Shown: positions 1 through 4,591 of the stretch, piece after piece | Layout of the letters: each line of letters starts with the position of its first letter | Numbering within the stretch: position 1 is the first letter of the stretch | Assembly (NCBI GenBank): GCA_947487745.1 | Contig: CANKXQ010000030.1 | Coordinates: forward strand, 1 to 10,993 | DNA: 10,993 bases | Origin: Spartobacteria bacterium | Lineage (GTDB): Bacteria; Verrucomicrobiota; Verrucomicrobiia; Chthoniobacterales; Terrimicrobiaceae | Reading direction: 5' to 3' | Notes under the pieces: generated by a model | Database searches by the model: none | What the model was told of the DNA's origin: nothing | The model's input: only the letters and a program-made list of their open reading frames with translations | Position numbers and translations under genes: made by a program

Positions 1-579
1 GAGTGGAGCGCGGTAAAACTCTGGGGGCTGGCAAACGGCTATAAAATAAGCAGCGGAACAGCACCCGCCCCGCTTCATCCTGTGGTGCAAGTGAGTTGGT
101 ATGATGCCGTCAAGTGGTGCAATGCCAAGAGCGAGAAAGCAGGGCTGGTGCCACCCTACGGATTGCATGGATTTGTTTATCGAAGCGGAGACTTCGGCCC
201 GGACGGCGCCTCCTCGATCGATTGGAATAAAAATGCAAACGGCTATCGATTGCCGACAGAGCCCGAGTGGGAGTGGGCTGCTCGCGAAGGAGCAATGAAT
301 TGCCTCCGGCACGGCGAAAAGGAATGCGAGACCAAGCCGGACGCCGCCGGGATTTTCAATATGAGCGGTGATTTTTTTGACTGGTGTTGGGACAGCGATG
401 AATCCGGCCCTGAGCGCCGGATTCGTGGCGGAAGCTGGAAACACCATGTCGGCCTCGAAACATTCGGATACCGCTGCAGCCGTCTCCCGAACAAAAGCGA
501 CCATGTCACTGGCATCCGTCTTGCCCGGAATATCGCCTCCCCCGCAAAGGCGGAACGAGGTTTTGCCGTTCCTTCATGA
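1..579 (+). CDS. FGE/SUMF1-fold protein, 5'-truncated by the window edge
   Basis: The frame is open from base 1 and ends at TGA 577-579, so the N-terminus lies outside the window. Visible landmarks of the FGE-sulfatase (C-type-lectin-like) fold are VSWYDAVKWCNA (from base 91), GYRLPTEPEWEWAAR (241-285), MSGDFFDWCWD (361-393) and RRIRGGSW (415-438), then a GIRLARNI ending. Compared with its neighbour at 635 it lacks about 20-30 residues between the WEWAAR and MSG motifs, and the usual MSGNVWEW is MSGDFFDW. At the positions where true FGE has its copper-binding cysteines (shortly after RGGS) it has His and Glu, so sulfatase-activating activity is unlikely. The last 14 residues (ASPAKAERGF onward) extend beyond the normal domain end. 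It is probably a ligand- or protein-binding paralogue, possibly degenerating. An upstream SAM domain like that of the neighbour cannot be checked here. Confidence 0.85.
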   Translation, partial: EWSAVKLWGLANGYKISSGTAPAPLHPVVQVSWYDAVKWCNAKSEKAGLVPPYGLHGFVYRSGDFGPDGASSIDWNKNANGYRLPTEPEWEWAAREGAMNCLRHGEKECETKPDAAGIFNMSGDFFDWCWDSDESGPERRIRGGSWKHHVGLETFGYRCSRLPNKSDHVTGIRLARNIASPAKAERGFAVPS

Positions 580-634
580 TGTGGGGATTTCTCCCCCCTC
601 CCGTTCCGGAGTGTTGCTGGAACCTTGCTCCACC

Positions 635-1537
635 ATGACTACGAACATTCACTTGATCCTTGAACGCGAACACCTCGAAAACCTCATTCCGCTTTTTGAA
701 AAGCAGGGTGTCACGGATGAGATTCTCGACACCATCACGGACGAGGATTTGCGAACCTTGGGCGTCGAAAAGCTCGGCGAACGCCGCCGGGTTCTTCTGG
801 CATTCGGCGAGGGGTCCGGCGGCCCGTTCGACCTCACCGCCATGGCACAGGTCGGCGGCGGCTTCTTGCCACAGGACTCAGAATTCTCAGGACAGAAAGT
901 CGACCCCTTCCGGATCGGAAAATATCCGGTCACGCAACTCGAGTGGGAGCGGGTCAGAATCTGGGCCATGGCACATGGTTTCAAATTGGAAGCTGGCGAA
1001 GGAAACGGCAGCCGCCACCCGATCACCCATGTGAGTTGGTATGACGCCGTCAAGTGGTGCAACGCCAAAAGCGCCATGGAAGACCTCAAACCGGTCTTCA
1101 GCATCAATGGAAAAATCTACCAAAATGGCGAATACGGCCCCGATGGCTCAACGCTGGTCGAGATGAACCCCGCAGCGGATGGCTACCGCCTGCCGACCGA
1201 GATGGAATGGGAGTGGGCGGCGCGCGGAGGCACTTTGAGTCAAGGATACCAATTCAGCGGAAGCGACAACCCCGACAAGGTTGCGTGGCACGAAAAAAAC
1301 TCGAATGGTGGCGCGCATCCCGTCGGGCAAAAGCAACCCAATGAACTTGGAATACACGACATGAGCGGCAATGTGTGGGAATGGTGCTGGGACAAGGATG
1401 AGACCGGCTCGGCGTGTAGAATCCGAGGCGGAAGCTGGATGCAACTCGATGGTCATGGAACGGTCGCCTACCGAGTCAGTCGGAGCCCAGACAGCCGGTA
1501 TACAGTTATTGGCTTCCGCATTGCGCGGAACTTGTAG
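635..1537 (+). CDS. SAM-domain / FGE(SUMF1)-fold fusion protein
   Basis: 300 residues. Residues about 10-58 form a sterile alpha motif (SAM) helical domain, with HLENLIPLFEKQGVTDE and a DEDLRTLGVEKLGERRR helix pair typical of SAM_1. Residues about 70-300 are an FGE-sulfatase/SUMF1 domain: VGGGFLPQD, FRIGKYPVTQLEWE, VSWYDAVKWCNA (133-), GYRLPTEMEWEWAARGG (183-199), MSGNVWEWCWD (243-), IRGGSW (263-268) and a GFRIARNL end. The two cysteines used by real FGE after RGGS are Gln and Gly here, so a binding role is more likely than formylglycine formation. The ATG at 635 was chosen because the frame upstream, which stays open to 368, overlaps the previous gene out of frame and reads as low-complexity sequence. 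No clear SD precedes it. Small inverted repeats lie in the 55-base gap (583-596, and 603-607 with 619-623), but no T-tract follows them. SAM domains usually mediate protein oligomerisation; the partner is unknown. Confidence 0.88.
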   Translation: MTTNIHLILEREHLENLIPLFEKQGVTDEILDTITDEDLRTLGVEKLGERRRVLLAFGEGSGGPFDLTAMAQVGGGFLPQDSEFSGQKVDPFRIGKYPVTQLEWERVRIWAMAHGFKLEAGEGNGSRHPITHVSWYDAVKWCNAKSAMEDLKPVFSINGKIYQNGEYGPDGSTLVEMNPAADGYRLPTEMEWEWAARGGTLSQGYQFSGSDNPDKVAWHEKNSNGGAHPVGQKQPNELGIHDMSGNVWEWCWDKDETGSACRIRGGSWMQLDGHGTVAYRVSRSPDSRYTVIGFRIARNL

Positions 1538-1544
1538 GGGAGAG

Positions 1545-1628
1545 ATGAGGGTCTACAGGATTCTTGCTTTGTTCTACTCTCTATCGAGTTCGACAAAATC
1601 AAGACTCTGGAATACGCTATTTGCATGA
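1545..1628 (+). CDS. Possible 27-residue leader peptide coupling the SAM-FGE gene to the antitoxin
   Basis: A short ORF starts at ATG 1545, right behind a good SD-like stretch (GGGGAGAG, 1537-1544) that touches the stop codon of the SAM-FGE gene. It ends with TGA 1626-1628, which overlaps the ATG of the next gene by four bases (ATGA). The peptide begins MRVYRILALFYSL and carries several basic residues, and no family is recognised. The next gene has no SD of its own, so ribosomes finishing this ORF could re-initiate there. That suggests a translational-coupling leader, but an ORF this short can arise by chance and nothing shows that the peptide matters. Confidence 0.35.
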   Translation: MRVYRILALFYSLSSSTKSRLWNTLFA

Positions 1629-1825
1629 GTTCGCTCTTGGAAATTGAAGAAGCTGCCGATGTTCTTCCCATTGAGGAAAAGAAAGAGCTTATTGCCTTCC
1701 TCCTTACCCGCCTTCGCGGTGATGGAGGTGAACTGCCTCCTGTGCGTGATATTCCGAAGGCAACCATCGACAAGTGGGTTGCTGATGACGAAGAGGGATA
1801 CAGAAAATTTCTCGCAGGAGCGTGA
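1625..1825 (+). CDS. Antitoxin-like small protein of a type II toxin-antitoxin pair
   Basis: 66 residues, acidic and largely helical. The LPIEEKKELIAFLLTRLRGD helix at about residues 14-33 resembles short antitoxins with an LPxEEKxELxxFL pattern. A proline-containing linker (ELPPVRDIP) and a C-terminal DKWVADDEEGYRKFLAG tail, which would be the toxin-wrapping part, follow. No SD precedes the ATG; the start overlaps the stop of a short upstream ORF, suggesting re-initiation. Its own stop overlaps the GTG start of the PIN gene by four bases, the usual antitoxin-first layout. By analogy it would neutralise the PIN toxin and probably autoregulate the pair. No ribbon-helix-helix or AbrB DNA-binding motif is obvious, so the antitoxin class is unassigned. 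The composition is more AT-rich than the surrounding genes. Confidence 0.7.
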   Translation: MSSLLEIEEAADVLPIEEKKELIAFLLTRLRGDGGELPPVRDIPKATIDKWVADDEEGYRKFLAGA

Positions 1826-2241
1826 GAATCTTTCTGGATACAAGTGTCCTTCTTGCCGCCTGTCGTTCCAAATCTGGAGCATCAAGAGCCATTCTTGATA
1901 TAGCTGCAAAACAAGACTGGAAGCTCATCGCCAGTCCATGGGTTCGTAATGAGGTTGAAAGAAATCTTTCAAAGTTTCCTTTTGAATCCACGGCAACATG
2001 GGTCGCTTTGCGTTCCCGCATTTCTCTTGTCGATGATGTTGTCTCCATTGATCGAGCCTTGGTTTTTCCTGCCAGCAAGGATCGACCAGTTTTGATCACT
2101 GCTTTGGCTTGGGCTGATGTTCTTCTCACGCTGGATCGAGAAGATTTCATCAAGGTTCTTGGATCGTCCTGTTACGGACTGCCCATTTTGCTTCCTGCGG
2201 AGTTTTTGATCATCGAGCGAAATAAAAGTCGCTTGCTTTGA
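1822..2241 (+). CDS. PIN-domain ribonuclease toxin (VapC-like)
   Basis: 139 residues from GTG 1822, overlapping the antitoxin stop (GTGA); an AGGAG at 1816-1820 lies immediately upstream. The PIN fold shows in the N-terminal IFLDTSVLLAA strand (Asp6), WVRNEVERNL (Glu44), and the KDRPVLITALAWADVLLTLDRED block (Asp87, Asp99, Asp105), followed by LPILLPAEFL. These acidic residues would bind the Mg ions used for RNA cleavage; the PVLxxAxxxxADxLLTxDxxxF layout fits the PIN_3-like branch. As part of an overlapping two-gene cassette it is most likely the toxin, cutting tRNA, rRNA or mRNA in the cytoplasm. The target cannot be inferred. GC is clearly lower than in the core genes to the right, consistent with horizontal acquisition. 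Confidence 0.85.
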   Translation: MRIFLDTSVLLAACRSKSGASRAILDIAAKQDWKLIASPWVRNEVERNLSKFPFESTATWVALRSRISLVDDVVSIDRALVFPASKDRPVLITALAWADVLLTLDREDFIKVLGSSCYGLPILLPAEFLIIERNKSRLL

Positions 2242-2351
2242 TTCTACCCTGACTCACAAACGAAATCTCTGGCGACACACAAAAATCACGCAGTGGATTT
2301 AGAGCTTCTCGTGGATAAACTTTGGGAAGGTTTTGAGGATAAAAGAAAATC

Positions 2352-2432
2352 TGCTCGGGGGGGGACTCGAACCCCCATGCCTTGCGGCATGCGCCCCTCA
2401 AACGCACGTGTCTGCCATTTCACCACCCGAGC
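2352..2432 (-). tRNA. tRNA-Leu (anticodon GAG)
   Basis: On the minus strand the acceptor GCTCGGG (2426-2432) pairs with CCCGAGC (2353-2359), with A as discriminator at 2352. The D-arm is GTG/CAC with a GG-containing loop. The anticodon stem is TGCGT/GCGCA with a seven-base loop TTGAGGG, giving anticodon GAG (plus-strand 2397-2399). A long variable arm (TGCC-GCAA-GGCA) marks a class II tRNA, and the T-arm is GGGGG TTCGAGT CCCCC. Anticodon GAG reads CUC/CUU leucine codons. CCA is not encoded, so it must be added after transcription. It sits alone, with a T-rich stretch downstream but no clear hairpin terminator, and is divergent from the epimerase gene. Its 3' end faces the accessory genes at 1-2241. 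Confidence 0.95.
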
Positions 2433-2445
2433 GAGGAGTGGAGAA

Positions 2446-2473
2446 ATTAGAGCATTTTGAATGGGATGCAAGC
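2446..2473 (-). promoter_or_regulatory. Weak candidate promoter for tRNA-Leu
   Basis: Reading the minus strand toward the tRNA, a TCTAAT hexamer (plus 2446-2451) lies 13 bases before the tRNA 5' end. It is preceded by a TTGCAT/GCTTGC region (plus 2466-2473) at 14-16 bases spacing. The -10 is a fair match and the -35 is poor or too close, so this is only a suggestion. The rest of the 99-base gap up to the epimerase gene shows no other clear signal. Confidence 0.3.
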
Positions 2474-2531
2474 GTGAATTTCGAAGGGAATGCGCTTGCC
2501 GCTGGAAGCAGGCGGAACCTAGATTTGCGGG

Positions 2532-3473
2532 ATGAAACTCTTGGTGACCGGCGGGGCCGGATTCATTGGCTCGCATGTGTGCGGCCGGCTCTTGCGCGAA
2601 GGCAGCGAAGTGACGGTGATCGATGATTTCAACGATTTCTACGATCCGACCATCAAGCGGGCCAACATCGCCGCGCTTGGCAGCGGAGTAGTGCTTCAGG
2701 AGGGCGATATACGCGATCGCGATTTTGTGCGGCGGGTTTTGGCGGACGGGCGTTTTGACGCCGTCATCCACCTTGCCGCACGCGCCGGGGTGCGACCCTC
2801 GCTGAAGGATCCCCAGCTTTACATCGACACCAACATCACGGGCACGCACAACCTGCTGGAAGCGGCGCGGGAACAAGGCGTGGGCCGGTTTGTGTTTGCG
2901 TCCAGCTCGTCGGTTTACGGGCTTTCGAAGATCGTTCCTTTCAACGAAAATCTTGCCCTTCCTCAAACGCTGAGCCCCTACGCGGCGACCAAGATCGCTG
3001 GCGAACACATCTGTGGAAACTACGCGCACCTCTACAAAATGCGGGTCGTGTGCCTGCGCTTCTTCACCGTCTACGGCCCAGGGCAGCGTCCGGATTTGGC
3101 CATCCACAAGTTCACCGATGCGATACACCACGGCCGCTCGATCCCGCAATTCGGCGACGGCTCGACGCGGCGCGACTATACTTACATCGACGACATCGTG
3201 CAGGGTGTGATGGGCGCACTGCGCTACGAGGGGCCGCATTTCGATATTTTCAATCTGGGAGAAAATCAAACCACCACCCTCTCGGAGCTGATCTCTGCGA
3301 TTGAAAGCGCGCTAGGCAAAAAAGCCATCATCGAACGCCTGCCCGAGCAGCAGGGCGACATGCCACTTACAGCGGCGGATATCACAAAAGCCCGCGAGCT
3401 GCTGGGCTACAACCCACAGACGAAAATCCGCGAGGGTATTCCGAAGTTCGTAGATTGGTATTTGAACAAATGA
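2532..3473 (+). CDS. NAD-dependent nucleotide-sugar 4-epimerase (UDP-glucuronate/UDP-glucose 4-epimerase type)
   Basis: 313 residues, normal for the extended SDR epimerase family. The NAD-binding motif TGGAGFIGSH is at residues 6-15 (glycines 7, 10, 13), the acid VIDDFNDFYDP follows strand 2, and HLAARAGVR is present. The catalytic serine lies in SSSSVYG (124-130), and YAATK gives Tyr150/Lys154. The substrate-binding half has FFTVYGPGQRPDLA and GDGSTRRDYTYIDDIV, wording typical of UDP-glucuronate 4-epimerases and related GalE-like enzymes. It would invert C4 of a UDP-sugar in the cytoplasm for polysaccharide or LPS synthesis; the exact sugar is not certain. No SD precedes the ATG. Its stop overlaps the start of the M20 gene (ATGA), so the two are probably co-transcribed and translationally coupled. 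Confidence 0.92.
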   Translation: MKLLVTGGAGFIGSHVCGRLLREGSEVTVIDDFNDFYDPTIKRANIAALGSGVVLQEGDIRDRDFVRRVLADGRFDAVIHLAARAGVRPSLKDPQLYIDTNITGTHNLLEAAREQGVGRFVFASSSSVYGLSKIVPFNENLALPQTLSPYAATKIAGEHICGNYAHLYKMRVVCLRFFTVYGPGQRPDLAIHKFTDAIHHGRSIPQFGDGSTRRDYTYIDDIVQGVMGALRYEGPHFDIFNLGENQTTTLSELISAIESALGKKAIIERLPEQQGDMPLTAADITKARELLGYNPQTKIREGIPKFVDWYLNK

Positions 3474-4573
3474 AAGACGCCGTCGACATCGCCTCGGCGC
3501 TCATTCGCATTCCCAGCGTGAATCCCGACGGAGGCGATCCCGGCACGGATCAAACCGGCGAGGCGGCTTGCGCTTCGTGGGTGGCGGATTTTTTGCGCGG
3601 CTGCGGGGCGGAGGTTTCTTTGCGGGAGGTTTTGCCGGGACGCCCGAATGTCGTCGGACGCTTTCCGAGCCGCCGCGCTGCTGGTCGACGGATTCTTTTG
3701 GCTCCGCATCTCGACACGGTGAGCGTGGCCGGCATGACGATCGATCCTTTCAGCGGTGAGGTGCGCGACGGGAAGCTTCTCGGACGCGGCGCCTCCGATA
3801 CGAAAGGCACGGCCGCTGCCATGCTTTGGGCTCTGCGCGAGGCGAGGGAGGTTTTGGCCGACTTGCCCTATGAAATTTGGTTTGCAGGGCTGGTGGGCGA
3901 GGAGGCGGGGCAGTTCGGCGCAAAGGCACTGGCGGCAGAGGAGAAGTTCGATTTTGTGATGGCTGGCGAGCCGACCTCACTGGATGTCGTCCACACACAC
4001 AAGGGCTCATGCTGGCTCCAGCTGCGCACTCATGGTCGGGCCGTGCATGCTTCCCAACCCGAGGCGGGGGAAAATGCCATTTACCGAATGATGGAGGCGA
4101 TTGATTGCCTACGGCGGGAGGGAATTCCCAAACTCGCCGCGAGTTCGAATCCCGTCCTCGGCACATCAACGTTCAGTCTTGGGACAATCCGGGGCGGATC
4201 GAAGGTCAATATCGTCCCCGATTTTTGCGAGGCCTCGGTGGATATCCGAATCATTCCTGGAATGGATCCCGGTTTTATCGTGGACCTGTTGAGACAGCGC
4301 GTGCCGAATATCGAAATCGACCTCAAGCGCTCGGAGCCACTCCACACGGATCCCTCGCACCCGATCATCTCGCAGTTGGAATCGCTGGGCTCGAAACTCG
4401 TGGGCGCACCGTGGTTCTGCGATGCGGCAGTCTTCGCCTCGCAAGGCTGCCCCTCCGTGGCCATCGGACCCGGCTCCATCGCACAGGCGCACACGGCGGA
4501 CGAGTTTATCCGGGTCGCCGACCTCGAAGCGGGGGCGGAATTTTTCCTGCGCTTTCTGAAATCGCTCGCATAG
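3470..4573 (+). CDS. M20-family metallo-deacylase (ArgE/DapE-like)
   Basis: 367 residues, usual family length. The start is ATG 3470, overlapping the epimerase stop by four bases; a TTG five codons earlier is less likely. The di-zinc site is visible: His80 and Asp82 in PHLDT, Asp110 in GASDTKG, the Glu144-Glu145 pair in VGEEAG (general base plus ligand), Glu167 in AGEPTS, and His341 in AQAHTADEF. The dimerisation lid lies between about residues 175 and 285, with GRAVHASQPEAGENA. Family members hydrolyse N-acyl amino acids (N-acetylornithine, N-succinyl-diaminopimelate) or dipeptides in the cytoplasm. GEPTSLDVVHTHKG looks more ArgE-like than DapE-like, but the substrate cannot be fixed by eye. 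A DapE-type role would fit the neighbouring peptidoglycan gene, which is inference only. Confidence 0.9.
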   Translation: MKDAVDIASALIRIPSVNPDGGDPGTDQTGEAACASWVADFLRGCGAEVSLREVLPGRPNVVGRFPSRRAAGRRILLAPHLDTVSVAGMTIDPFSGEVRDGKLLGRGASDTKGTAAAMLWALREAREVLADLPYEIWFAGLVGEEAGQFGAKALAAEEKFDFVMAGEPTSLDVVHTHKGSCWLQLRTHGRAVHASQPEAGENAIYRMMEAIDCLRREGIPKLAASSNPVLGTSTFSLGTIRGGSKVNIVPDFCEASVDIRIIPGMDPGFIVDLLRQRVPNIEIDLKRSEPLHTDPSHPIISQLESLGSKLVGAPWFCDAAVFASQGCPSVAIGPGSIAQAHTADEFIRVADLEAGAEFFLRFLKSLA

Positions 4574-4591
4574 CTGGGAGCATCAGCGTTC

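Noticed and set aside
421..535. Variable region of an active diversity-generating retroelement
   Set aside because: No reverse transcriptase or template repeat lies in the window, and the two genes also differ at silent sites and non-adenine positions, unlike recent mutagenic retrohoming. Kept only as a question for the flanking sequence.
580..600. Terminator between the two FGE-fold genes
   Set aside because: GGGGA/TCCCC (583-587 with 592-596) can form a five-pair hairpin, but the stem is short and no T-tract follows.
368..634. 89-codon N-terminal extension of the SAM-FGE protein
   Set aside because: It overlaps the first FGE-fold gene out of frame and encodes no domain; the SAM domain begins just after the ATG at 635.
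1589..1618. Promoter for the toxin-antitoxin pair (TTCGAC...TACGCT)
   Set aside because: Both hexamers match poorly, spacing is long, and the start point would fall on the antitoxin ATG.
2242..2351. Signals in the gap between the PIN toxin and the tRNA
   Set aside because: The 110 bases hold only a T-rich stretch on the tRNA's downstream side; no convincing hairpin terminator, attachment repeat or ORF was found.
2286..3269. 327-codon open frame on the minus strand across the epimerase gene and the tRNA
   Set aside because: It runs through the tRNA-Leu gene and opposite a well-supported epimerase; the protein has no recognisable family.
4135..4172. tRNA-like 3' end (GAGTTCGAATCCCGTCC...) inside the M20 gene
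   Set aside because: The putative T-stem does not pair, no acceptor or anticodon arm is found upstream, and the bases encode ordinary M20 residues. Resemblance is by chance.
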